Shown here: one piece after another, positions 1-7,376 of the stretch
Layout: every line of letters starts with the position of its first letter
Position numbering within the stretch: the stretch's first letter is position 1
Virus record (IMG/VR): IMGVR_UViG_3300024999_000116
Location: 1-59,709 of that record
Strand: one strand, 5' to 3'
DNA: 59,709 nucleotides
From: a virus
Notes under the pieces: model-generated
Told to the model about the DNA's origin: nothing
Database searches by the model: none
What the model saw: only the letters and a program-made list of their open reading frames with translations
Made by a program: the position numbers and the translations under genes

Positions 1-133
1 TTCTGGCTATCTCAGATACCGTTAAGCCAGTAGATACGGCAATTTCAGATAGTTTTGCTTTTTCTCCTAGCGGTAATCTAAGATTAAAACTTTCCCAATT
101 GTCTCTATATTTTTCTTTCCGCTTTGCCGACAT
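1..133 (-). CDS. Ribbon-helix-helix DNA-binding protein, partial
   Basis: The C-terminus lies outside the window. The visible N-terminal 44 residues, beginning MSAKRKEKYRDNWESFNLRL, have the basic start, short beta strand and helix-turn-helix spacing of Arc/CopG-type RHH proteins (strand SFNLRLPLG, then a turn at TGLTV). The ATG is at 133 with an AAGGAGGTG ribosome site just upstream on the minus strand. It is probably a small phage repressor; its target is unknown. Confidence 0.6.
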   Translation of the reverse strand, partial: MSAKRKEKYRDNWESFNLRLPLGEKAKLSEIAVSTGLTVSEIAR

Positions 134-153
134 TTTGAATCACCTCCAAGGAT

Positions 154-183
154 AGTATAACATGGCGGATACCCATATGGCAA
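154..183 (-). promoter_or_regulatory. Promoter of the leftward RHH gene
   Basis: On the minus strand TTGCCA (178-183) is followed after 18 nt by TATACT (154-159), about 20 nt before the RHH start. The spacer holds a CCATATGG palindrome that could be an autoregulatory operator. Confidence 0.5.
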
Positions 184-355
184 CCCAGCTTTCCGGCGAA
201 TCTGAAACGTATATATAGAAGAAAACCGGCGAAAACGGAAAGTTTTGCTTGTTTTCCGGCTTCGGACGTGATAAAATGATATAGTGGGAATTTTATACCA
301 TGTTTTTTTATTTGTGTGAGCCTACTGTTTTAAGTAGGGATATATTGTTTACAGG

Positions 356-381
356 GCACCTGAGAGGGTGCTTTTTGTTTT
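356..381 (+). terminator. Weak intrinsic terminator
   Basis: GCACC pairs with GGTGC around a short loop and is followed by TTTTTGTTTT. A second hairpin, CCTACT/AGTAGG, lies at 321-338. Between 184 and 483 I see no gene, only these hairpins and A/T-rich leader. Confidence 0.5.
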
Positions 382-483
382 GGGTGAGATAGTCCTGATC
401 AGACGAATAGCGCAGCTTTCTCCGGCTGCGTTGACTCACTTGTATTTAAGTAGGAGAAAAATAACCATAGGAGAGTGGTAACA

Positions 484-963
484 ATGACAGAGAAAACAGA
501 AGTTAAGAGGGAAGAAAAGACAACGACAGCACATAGGAAGTTTATATCTTGTCCTAAGTGCGGAGTTCACTTCCATACCTACATTATTGAGGAAAACCTT
601 AATATTTTTGAAAGTGGCAGACTAGCAATATTTTGTGGACCCTGCTCTTTTGAGATATTGAAAGATGATGAAGAATTCCAGAAAATAAAAGATACTGTGG
701 ACATAAGTAAGTTTAGTTATACTTACACTTATCCAGCCGCATCACGCAAGCAGGAATACCAAAAATACCTTAACTCTAAGGAATGGAAGAAGAAGCGGAA
801 AGAAACTATCGAGGCAGCAGGAGGCAAGTGCCAGCTCTGCAACAGCGACCACAGACTCCATGTGCATCATAGGACATATGATAACGTAAGGAATGAGCAA
901 CCAGGGGATCTGATTGTGCTATGCTCCAATTGCCACGCAAAGTTTCACGACAAACTTAAATAA
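484..963 (+). CDS. HNH endonuclease
   Basis: This 159-residue protein has an N-terminal zinc ribbon (CPKC, then CGPC) and a C-terminal HNH fold: CQLC at about residue 119, the HVHHRTYD metal-binding core, and a closing CSNCHAKFH. It is probably a free-standing nicking or homing nuclease, one of five HNH genes in the window. The ATG at 484 is preferred over GTG at 475, because AGGAGA sits about 10 nt before the ATG but abuts the GTG. Its target is unknown. Confidence 0.85.
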   Translation: MTEKTEVKREEKTTTAHRKFISCPKCGVHFHTYIIEENLNIFESGRLAIFCGPCSFEILKDDEEFQKIKDTVDISKFSYTYTYPAASRKQEYQKYLNSKEWKKKRKETIEAAGGKCQLCNSDHRLHVHHRTYDNVRNEQPGDLIVLCSNCHAKFHDKLK

Positions 964-980
964 CGAACGAAGGTGAATTT

Positions 981-1493
981 GTGTCTGACAAAGATATTGT
1001 TTTGCAGGAGTTCGCCAAAACGACTAATCGACTGAAAAGTAAAGGTGTAGATATAACAAATACCTTTTATGGCTTTAGAGAAGATATGTCGGAGCAGGAT
1101 CGCGTTCTCTGGCAGCCGGAAAAGAAATTTGTTAAGGTGTTCCCTGACGAGTTGGCGAATGTCGTTACCATGCTTGACGAGGGAAAGCGGTTAAGTGGTG
1201 CAGAATTAGCTATTGTTATGTTGCTCATGGGACATATCAGCTACAACAGCGGAATGTTGGTCAAGGGCGGCGGCAATCCGGTCAGTCAATCGGATATTGA
1301 GCGAATAACCGGGTTTAATAGGATAACCGTCGTTAAAAGCATGGATAAGCTGGTGCGTAAAAAAGTTTTTGCTCGCAACAAGGTAGGCAAAAGTTATCAG
1401 TATTTTGCAAATCCGTACATCTTTTTTAGAGGCCGATTTATTAACGCTACATTAGTAGATATGTTCAAGTCCTACAACGTGAATAATAGCTAG
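981..1493 (+). CDS. RepL-like winged-helix replication protein
   Basis: The 170-residue protein has a central winged helix-turn-helix (VSQSDIERITGFNRITVVKS, about residues 101-120) and the ending FANPYIFFRGRFINATLVDMF. That ending is typical of RepL-type plasmid replication proteins and their phage relatives. It starts at GTG after AAGGTG, 17 nt behind the HNH gene. It may initiate replication at an element in the structured region just downstream, or act as a regulator; the family is not certain from reading alone. Confidence 0.65.
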   Translation: MSDKDIVLQEFAKTTNRLKSKGVDITNTFYGFREDMSEQDRVLWQPEKKFVKVFPDELANVVTMLDEGKRLSGAELAIVMLLMGHISYNSGMLVKGGGNPVSQSDIERITGFNRITVVKSMDKLVRKKVFARNKVGKSYQYFANPYIFFRGRFINATLVDMFKSYNVNNS

Positions 1494-1501
1494 TTTGCGT
1501 T

Positions 1502-1718
1502 ATCTTAGAGTAATTAGAGGCATCTAAGACTTAAAAAGTGTCGCTCACGCCTTGTGGTTGTTGGGATACAACTGATTCATAACATGTAGTCTGTAGTATA
1601 CATGAAACGCCACAATAGGTAGTCTGTGGACTACATATCAAAGATACCTCTTAGACCAATAACGACAACGGTTAGAAGGTGTTTTGAACGCAATAGACTC
1701 CTCTTATTACTCTAAGAT
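1502..1718. ncRNA. Candidate structured RNA or replication element
   Basis: A perfect 13-bp inverted repeat (1502-1514 with 1706-1718) encloses about 190 nt without a gene. Inside, AGAGG 1516-1520 can pair with CCTCT 1647-1651, TTGTGG 1552-1557 with CCACAA 1610-1615 (enclosing hairpins GTTG/CAAC at 1560-1572 and CATGTA/TACATG at 1583-1604), and GTAGTC/GACTAC at 1619-1634 forms a 6-bp hairpin with a TGTG loop. The nesting suggests a folded RNA or single-strand origin next to the RepL-like gene. Orientation is not settled. Confidence 0.5.
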
Positions 1719-1791
1719 GTTTTGGTGACCATGTTTAAGGGTGACTTATTTGCAGATAGTTTTGTATGTGGGAAATGAGGTGAGCGAGAAC

Positions 1792-1956
1792 GTGACCTGT
1801 AGAAATTGCAAGTATAACGATGGGTGTAAGCACAAAGAGGAATACAAAAAAGCCATTGAACGAGCAAAGAACATAGAAGATGAGATTGCTTGCGTTTTGG
1901 TGAAAGTAGAATGTAGATGGTTTCGCGAACAGAGATTAAATGTAAACGAGTATTAA
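1792..1956 (+). CDS. Small Cys-rich protein
   Basis: This 54-residue product has CRNC, a third Cys six residues on, and two later Cys, and is probably zinc-binding. GTG at 1792 follows GAGGTGA at a good distance, so the in-frame upstream GTG at 1741 is unlikely. The function is not recognised. Confidence 0.55.
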   Translation: MTCRNCKYNDGCKHKEEYKKAIERAKNIEDEIACVLVKVECRWFREQRLNVNEY

Positions 1957-2021
1957 TTGATTTATTACCGTTTATCGAAGAATAGCTTGGATTAACTTAA
2001 AATATCGAGGTGATTTGAATT

Positions 2022-2453
2022 ATGGGTGATCTAAGTAAAAGTGTGCAACTTAAAAGAGATGCTTTTTTGGCCGCATACGCAGAAGTGGGAACAGTCACCC
2101 ATGCGGCCGACATTGTTGGAGTACATAGAAATGCACATTATAACTGGATGCAAGACCCGGAATATGTGGAAAAATTCCGAGAAGCTGAAAAGCAGGCGGC
2201 TGATGTATTAGAAAAGGAAGTCAGGCGCAGAGCTGTCGAAGGAGTTCTGGAGCCTGTATTTTATCAGGGGCAGGAGTGCGGGACGGTGCGGAAATACTCA
2301 GATACATTGCTTATTTTTGCTACAAAGGGTGCCTTACCCCAGAAGTATCGTGAAAATGTATCAATGGAACTCACGGGCGCTGACGGTGGACCTGTGGACG
2401 TGCGAATAGCTGGGATGACGGATGCAGAACTGGAGCAGTTATTGGAGGATTAG
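2022..2453 (+). CDS. terS: Terminase small subunit
   Basis: The 143-residue protein opens with a homeodomain-like helix-turn-helix (FLAAYAEVGTVTHAADIVGV, about residues 15-34, then HRNAHYNWMQDPEY). A basic helix follows (LEKEVRRRAVEG), then the FATKGALPQKYRENV segment common in phBC6A51-type small terminases. It should bind the packaging site and load TerL. Unusually, TerL begins about 2.1 kb later, after an HNH gene and three small genes. Confidence 0.8.
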   Translation: MGDLSKSVQLKRDAFLAAYAEVGTVTHAADIVGVHRNAHYNWMQDPEYVEKFREAEKQAADVLEKEVRRRAVEGVLEPVFYQGQECGTVRKYSDTLLIFATKGALPQKYRENVSMELTGADGGPVDVRIAGMTDAELEQLLED

Positions 2454-2466
2454 GAGGTTTTGAGCG

Positions 2467-2922
2467 ATGAAAACATGCTTAGACTGCGGAAATCCTATTA
2501 TCAATAGAGGCAGAGGTGCCGTTAGATGCTTAGAATGTGCCGAGAAGCGCGAAAAGAAAATGGCCATTCTGAGGGTGAATAGGCGAAAAGACAGGTTAGG
2601 AAAAGAGTTTTGCAGCGAAACAAGGAAATTTAAAAACAAAGCACATCTACTACAGGGTGATTCGTGTATTATATGTGGTTTTAATGTACCAAATATGCCT
2701 CATGGTGGTTGTGACGTGCATCATATCATACCGCTATCAAGTGGAGGTACGAACGATGAAGACAGAAATGCCGCCATACTTTGCCCGAACTGTCATGTAG
2801 AAGCACATCAAGGCATTATATCGGTAGAGAAATTACTTACTGGTGTGCTGAAAGCCAAAACAAAACGCATCAATTCAAAGATAGATGCTTCATTTATTGA
2901 TAGAGTGAGGGCGAGAGCATAA
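2467..2922 (+). CDS. HNH endonuclease between terminase genes
   Basis: The 151-residue protein has an N-terminal zinc ribbon (CLDC, CLEC) and a classical HNH domain: CIICGF near residue 68, DVHHIIPLSSGG, and ILCPNCHVEAH. It follows terS by 13 nt with its own ribosome site. HNH genes beside terS and cos are common in phages and may either be homing enzymes or assist packaging; both remain possible here. Confidence 0.85.
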   Translation: MKTCLDCGNPIINRGRGAVRCLECAEKREKKMAILRVNRRKDRLGKEFCSETRKFKNKAHLLQGDSCIICGFNVPNMPHGGCDVHHIIPLSSGGTNDEDRNAAILCPNCHVEAHQGIISVEKLLTGVLKAKTKRINSKIDASFIDRVRARA

Positions 2923-3420
2923 GCTATGTACACGCTGTACCTATGGACGTTCTTATAATGTGCATTATGTCAACTAGATAAGGCCAAAAGTGCCGTATTT
3001 CCTGCATTTCTTAGTCAGGTGTTCGGTTACTGGTTCCGTTTTTGTCATTGTCCTGCTGTGGTGGACATTTTACCGTACCTGCTCCATTTCACAGGCGCAG
3101 GGTTGTGATACTGTGTTGTACGCACAGAGCGCAGCGCATACGCGAGCAGGGAGCGCAAGCGCACGTATTTAGATAGGATATTCGCCAAAAAGAGGGGGTG
3201 GGGGTCAAACACCCCCGGTATGGATTGGCGGGACTCCGGCGAAGGGTACCTGTACTTTATACTATCACCATCTAACAACATATACATTTTACACAATTTC
3301 ACAAAGTTTATAAATCACTATAATCCAAAAGGAAGTGATTATCGTACTATCAATAATTAAACGCTTCATCCATAACTATTGTCGTATCATACATAAACTA
3401 AATTAAAAGGAGTGTTTATT
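2923..3420. other. Gene-free GC-rich stretch, possible packaging site
   Basis: No convincing gene is present in about 500 nt. The part 3100-3250 is richer in G+C than its surroundings and holds GGGGGTG/CACCCCC arms around 3193-3223 plus several GCGC/CGCA clusters. Lying just after terS, it is a reasonable place for a cos or pac site. The last 150 nt are AT-rich leader for the next gene. Confidence 0.3.
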
Positions 3421-3687
3421 ATGGGATTGACAGCAAGTCAAATGAAAATGTTGCAACTAATGGCTAAAAAGAATGATATGGCAGGTATTCAAAAAATGTT
3501 GGCAAGTGCTACACCGGCTAAAGCATCCAGCAAACCTGCGACACCTCAACAGCAGGCAGCAAATAAAAAACGTGAGGCTCAGATTAAAGCCATGGAGTCT
3601 GCGGCTAAAGCACAGAAAAAAGAAATTGCTGCGGTAGCTAAAAATATTAATAGTAAGGAAAAAATGTCTTTCAAAACTTTCGCATAA
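3421..3687 (+). CDS. Small basic Ala/Lys-rich protein
   Basis: The product is 88 residues, rich in Ala, Lys and Gln, with a Pro-containing linker around residues 35-48 and a basic helical second half (NKKREAQIKAMESAAKAQKK). It could bind nucleic acid or be a minor virion protein; I do not recognise a family. AAAAGGAG precedes ATG 3421 by 8 nt. Confidence 0.6.
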   Translation: MGLTASQMKMLQLMAKKNDMAGIQKMLASATPAKASSKPATPQQQAANKKREAQIKAMESAAKAQKKEIAAVAKNINSKEKMSFKTFA

Positions 3688-3695
3688 TGATGTAA

Positions 3696-3734
3696 ACAAC
3701 AACCGCCATTTACCGACGGTGGTTGTTGTTTTTA
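3696..3734 (+). terminator. Intrinsic terminator
   Basis: A 12-bp stem with one G-T pair (3696-3707 with 3718-3729) is followed by TTTTT. Confidence 0.85.
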
Positions 3735-3782
3735 CACCAATATACATATTTATCTAACTATTAACCGAAAACGGAGGAAATA

Positions 3783-4133
3783 ATGAGCAATGTTAAAAAG
3801 TACCGCAGAAAACCTATTTTTGTTGATGCAGAGCCTTATGTTGATGGCTTGGAAGATGGTTTTTATCAAGGAATTCCTTATATTACTGCCGGACAAATAA
3901 AGATAAAAATATCACCGGGAGATTATATTGCAACAAGACCGGATGGTGCTAGATTCCTCTATGAACCTAAAAACTTCGAGGCGACTTATGAGGAAGTAGA
4001 GAATATGGAAGATACTCGCCCCATATGTCCTGACTGTAAAACTATCATGGTTAAGACTCGTATTGAGTTAAGTGACGGTAGCGGTTGGTTCTCTGGTTGG
4101 GGTTGTGATTGTAAATATGAACCAAAAAGTTAA
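3783..4133 (+). CDS. Phage PGDYI-type protein with zinc ribbon
   Basis: Residues 1-75 follow a common small phage domain (KYRRKPIFVDAE, then SPGDYIATRPDG and an F-x5-Y ending). The C-terminus adds CPDC and CDC pairs like a zinc ribbon. The function is unknown. A related N-terminal domain occurs on the Tad2-like protein near 33.4 kb. Confidence 0.65.
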   Translation: MSNVKKYRRKPIFVDAEPYVDGLEDGFYQGIPYITAGQIKIKISPGDYIATRPDGARFLYEPKNFEATYEEVENMEDTRPICPDCKTIMVKTRIELSDGSGWFSGWGCDCKYEPKS

Positions 4134-4208
4134 ACGAGTATTCCCATGATTCGTTAATGTGATGATGTGTTGGTGCTAAAAACTAAATGAGAACATGGAG
4201 GAATTGAA

Positions 4209-4538
4209 ATGAATTTTCCTATCAATAGAAGTTGTGATGATATGCCCATGCCGATGAATGAAGCGAAATGCGCTAGGGATATAGCACCCGTAGAGAGCGC
4301 AATGGAAGATTTAATGAAAACTATTAGTCATAATGTTGATTTAGTTAGTAAACTCAATGACGTAGTTAGTCAGCCAGTTCCGATTAATGGTAACTGCGAA
4401 AACACTATTAGTCCTGCTCCGGTTACACTATATCAAAAACTATATAAATTAGTAGAAACGGTGAGCATAAACAATGGCAAGTTGCAGGAATTAATAGACA
4501 GATTGAGACTTGAAATTGGCGACATTAAACTAATCTAG
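4209..4538 (+). CDS. Hypothetical protein before terminase large subunit
   Basis: The 109-residue product is mostly helical in its second half (LYQKLYKLVETVSINNGKL) and has three Cys in the first half. GGAGGAATTGAA precedes the ATG. No family is recognised; the position suggests a packaging or virion role. Confidence 0.6.
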   Translation: MNFPINRSCDDMPMPMNEAKCARDIAPVESAMEDLMKTISHNVDLVSKLNDVVSQPVPINGNCENTISPAPVTLYQKLYKLVETVSINNGKLQELIDRLRLEIGDIKLI

Positions 4539-4556
4539 TCGTAACAAGGTGATCTT

Positions 4557-6299
4557 ATGACCGATCAGCAAAAGGAAAAGAAGAAACTATCCGCTCAGAA
4601 ATTAAGGGAAAAAGCGGCAGCAAAAGTTGAATTGGAATATCGTAAATCCGCTAAGAGTGTAGAGTATTTTATAGATAAATACGCCTATATTGAGGATAGG
4701 GACGTTCCCGACTTAGTTGCTAAACTTAATTTATGGGACGGTCAAAAGGAAGCGTTAAGGAAGATTATTGACAGTAAGTTGTCGATTATTCTCAAAGCGC
4801 GGCAGTTAGGTTTTACTTGGCTATCTCTTATTTACGGATTGCACGGGGTTATATTTCGACCCGGTTATTCCGTTGTTGCTCTATCTAAGAGGGAAGAGGA
4901 CGCTAAGGAACTTATTAGGCGTATATGCTTTATCCTTAGATACTTACCTTCATGGATGATTCGTCACGTTAAGGGTACTCCGAAGCAATATCCTAACCCT
5001 ACATGGGATTCAACGGTATTGTCGGTTACTATCTATCATAAAGGAAAAGAACCTGCTGTTTTTAATGCTATGTCTGCCGGTCCTGATAGTGGACGTTCCT
5101 TTACGGCGAATCTTGTAATACTTGATGAATGGGCGTTTCAGATGTTTGCTAGAGATATTTGGTCTGCTGCTTACCCTACTATTAATCGACCTACTGGTGG
5201 ACAGGTTATTGGGCTATCTACCGCTAAAAAAGGTACTTTATTTGAGGAAATATTTTGGAAGGCGTACAACGGCGAGAATACGTTTACGCCTATATTTATG
5301 CCTTGGAGTACCGACCCTAGACGTACTCAGGATTGGTATGAGCAGGTTAAAAAAGACTTACCTCATAGTTATATGGCAGAGTATCCGGCGACTCCAGAAG
5401 AGGCGTTTACTGCCGGTGAAGGTCAGTTCTTTAAAGAGTTTAGGCGTGATGTGCATGTTGTGAAACCGTTTAAGATACCTTCGTGGTGGAAAAGGTTCTG
5501 CTCGTTGGACTATGGACTTGATATGTGTTCATGTCACTGGTGGGCAGTATCGCCGGAAGGTATTATGTACGCTTATCGTGAATTATATCAACCTAATTTA
5601 ACCCTTAGTCAAGCGGCGAAGAAAATTATCTCCATGACACCTAAAGACGAGAAAATTAGTTATACGGTTGCTTCTCCTGACTTGTGGAATAGGCGACAAG
5701 AGACAGGGACAAGCGGTAGAGAAATAATGAATCGTGCCGGACTTAATAACCTCAGAAAAGCAAAGCATGACCGTGTTGCAGGTTGGAGGGCATTAAGGGA
5801 GTATCTGTTAGTTAGAGAGGAAAAGCAGGACGTTATGACCGATGAAGGTATTAATACGGTTACTGTACTCACTTCCAGATTAAAGATATTTGATAACTGT
5901 AAGAATGTTATAAGGTGCCTGCCTCTATTGGAGCATGATAAGAACAATCCAGAAGATGCGGCAGATACGCCACATGAGGTCACACATTCACCGGAAGAAT
6001 GTTTAATTGGAGAAACAATAATAAACACTCCTGATGGTGATTTTACTATTAAGGATTTAGTTGGTAAGTCTGGTAATGTATATTGTTATGACGAGGAAAA
6101 TAAGTGTATGTCAGTATCTACTTTTTCTGATGTAAGGTTAACTAAGGAGAATGTAGATGTATATGAAATAGAGTTATATGACGGAAGAAAGATTGTTGCA
6201 ACCAAAGATCATCCTGTGCTTACTAATAGCGGATGGAAGTTAGTTGGTCAACTTACTGACAATGATTATGTTATCGAGGTGGACTATGAAAGTTGTTAG
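4557..6299 (+). CDS. terL: Terminase large subunit N-part fused to N-intein
   Basis: Residues 1-481 form the ATPase and most of the nuclease of the packaging motor: KARQLGFT as Walker-A-like motif (about residue 79), LVILDEWAF as Walker B, GLSTAKKGT as coupling motif, and SLDYGLD starting the RNase-H-like nuclease. At Cys482 (codon at 6000) the sequence becomes an intein N-terminal domain of 99 residues: block A CLIGETIINTPDG and block B with the TKDHPVL motif. The frame stops at 6299 with no C-terminal intein. The missing parts are encoded at 6960-7223, so a working TerL of about 532 residues requires protein trans-splicing. The intein sits in the conserved C-terminal nuclease motif (HEVTHSPEE before, CRYAVMSRPP after). 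Confidence 0.9.
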   Translation: MTDQQKEKKKLSAQKLREKAAAKVELEYRKSAKSVEYFIDKYAYIEDRDVPDLVAKLNLWDGQKEALRKIIDSKLSIILKARQLGFTWLSLIYGLHGVIFRPGYSVVALSKREEDAKELIRRICFILRYLPSWMIRHVKGTPKQYPNPTWDSTVLSVTIYHKGKEPAVFNAMSAGPDSGRSFTANLVILDEWAFQMFARDIWSAAYPTINRPTGGQVIGLSTAKKGTLFEEIFWKAYNGENTFTPIFMPWSTDPRRTQDWYEQVKKDLPHSYMAEYPATPEEAFTAGEGQFFKEFRRDVHVVKPFKIPSWWKRFCSLDYGLDMCSCHWWAVSPEGIMYAYRELYQPNLTLSQAAKKIISMTPKDEKISYTVASPDLWNRRQETGTSGREIMNRAGLNNLRKAKHDRVAGWRALREYLLVREEKQDVMTDEGINTVTVLTSRLKIFDNCKNVIRCLPLLEHDKNNPEDAADTPHEVTHSPEECLIGETIINTPDGDFTIKDLVGKSGNVYCYDEENKCMSVSTFSDVRLTKENVDVYEIELYDGRKIVATKDHPVLTNSGWKLVGQLTDNDYVIEVDYESC

Positions 6300-6954
6300 G
6301 GAAGTAAAAACAATAACAACTGAATATATAGAGCTTAACGGAATTAAGTTCTATAAGGACGGCAAGGGTTATTGGTTAGGGACTGTTAATAAGAAACCTA
6401 AAAGACTCCATATTTATGTATGGGAATGTGTTAATGGTTCTGTTCCTAAAGGTTACCACATTCACCATGTAGACTTGGATAAGGACAATAACGATATTGA
6501 CAACCTTGTTGCAATGGAAAAGGAAGAACATTTAAGACTTCATGCCTTATTGAATGGTCAAGATGAGGAATATAGGGAAAAGCGCAGGAAGGTATTGTAC
6601 GAAAATAGACACCTTGCGGCAGAGTGGCATGGTTCAGAAGAGGGTAGAGAAACTTCTCGTCGTAATTGGTATAAATCACTTGGTATATACATGGAACAAA
6701 TGATAACTCTTGAATGTGATAATTGCGGTAAAAAATATGAAACAAGTGTTATAAGTAAAAAACATAGTAGATTCTGCGGCAATAAATGCAAGTCAGCATA
6801 CAGAAGAAAGTTAAGACTTGATGATGTGGAAAAAGAATGTTTTGTTTGTGGTAAAAAGTTTTTCTCTAGTAAATATGACAAAGTTAAGACGTGCTCAAAA
6901 GAATGCGGCACTAAGTTGATGCTCCTTAACCGCAATGGTATAAGGAGGTTTTAA
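6286..6954 (+). CDS. HNH homing endonuclease inside the split intein
   Basis: The 222-residue protein begins at ATG 6286, behind GAGGTGG and overlapping the last 14 nt of the N-intein gene. It holds an HNH-3-like core (GYHIHHVDLDKDNNDIDNLV, about residues 53-72), as in many intron-encoded nucleases, then two C-x2-C...C-x3-C zinc fingers (CDNCGKKY; CFVCGKKF) for DNA recognition. Its place between intein halves suggests it spreads the intein by cutting intein-free terL. Confidence 0.85.
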   Translation: MKVVREVKTITTEYIELNGIKFYKDGKGYWLGTVNKKPKRLHIYVWECVNGSVPKGYHIHHVDLDKDNNDIDNLVAMEKEEHLRLHALLNGQDEEYREKRRKVLYENRHLAAEWHGSEEGRETSRRNWYKSLGIYMEQMITLECDNCGKKYETSVISKKHSRFCGNKCKSAYRRKLRLDDVEKECFVCGKKFFSSKYDKVKTCSKECGTKLMLLNRNGIRRF

Positions 6955-6959
6955 TTTAT

Positions 6960-7223
6960 ATGGTAAAAATTAAAGCGATTAGATATGTCGGAAAGTCTGA
7001 TGTATACAACATGGAAGTTGAAAAGCATCATAACTTTAGTGTTAATGGTGGACTTATCGTTCATAATTGTCGCTACGCTGTAATGTCAAGACCTCCAATT
7101 TCTAAGAATGATAAGTATTCGTTTCCCGATGATATGTCGTTATCTGAGCAGTCAGCAGTTTTAAATAACATTGCGTTTGAGAAAGAATATGAGAAGTTAC
7201 AAGAACATATTGTAGGTTTTTAA
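6960..7223 (+). CDS. C-intein fused to terminase large subunit C-part
   Basis: Residues 1-36 are a C-terminal intein (VYNMEVEKHHNFSVNGGLIV as block F, ending HN). Cys37 is the +1 residue, and the terminase tail follows (CRYAVMSRPP, 51 residues to the stop). AAGGAGG, lying within the end of the HNH gene, is placed well for ATG 6960. With 4557-6299 it makes a split intein with Cys at both splice junctions. Confidence 0.9.
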   Translation: MVKIKAIRYVGKSDVYNMEVEKHHNFSVNGGLIVHNCRYAVMSRPPISKNDKYSFPDDMSLSEQSAVLNNIAFEKEYEKLQEHIVGF

Positions 7224-7246
7224 TTAAAACCGAGGACGGTGAGATT

Positions 7247-7372
7247 ATGAAGGATAATAAGAAAAGACATCTTTTGAAGTCTATTACTATCATGGATAAA
7301 TCATATGGTAAATCTGTTTTAGAAAATCTAGTTAAGACTATTGCTATTAAAAGAGCGATTGACAAGGTGTGA
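7247..7372 (+). CDS. Small basic protein
   Basis: This 41-residue basic product begins MKDNKKRHLLKSITIMDKSY and fills the gap before the portal gene. It has a weak GGTGAG ribosome site. No family is recognised. Confidence 0.45.
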   Translation: MKDNKKRHLLKSITIMDKSYGKSVLENLVKTIAIKRAIDKV

Positions 7373-7376
7373 TTAA

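Noticed and set aside
1502-1718. Retron or group I intron
   Set aside because: No reverse transcriptase is nearby and no intron core motifs were found; only the inverted repeats resemble a retron.
2990-3172. A 60-codon frame with a hydrophobic start
   Set aside because: It has no ribosome site, and its second half reads through GC-rich palindromic sequence. It is treated as non-coding.
5660-6028. Long minus-strand frame opposite terL
   Set aside because: It is a shadow of the terminase frame with no ribosome site.
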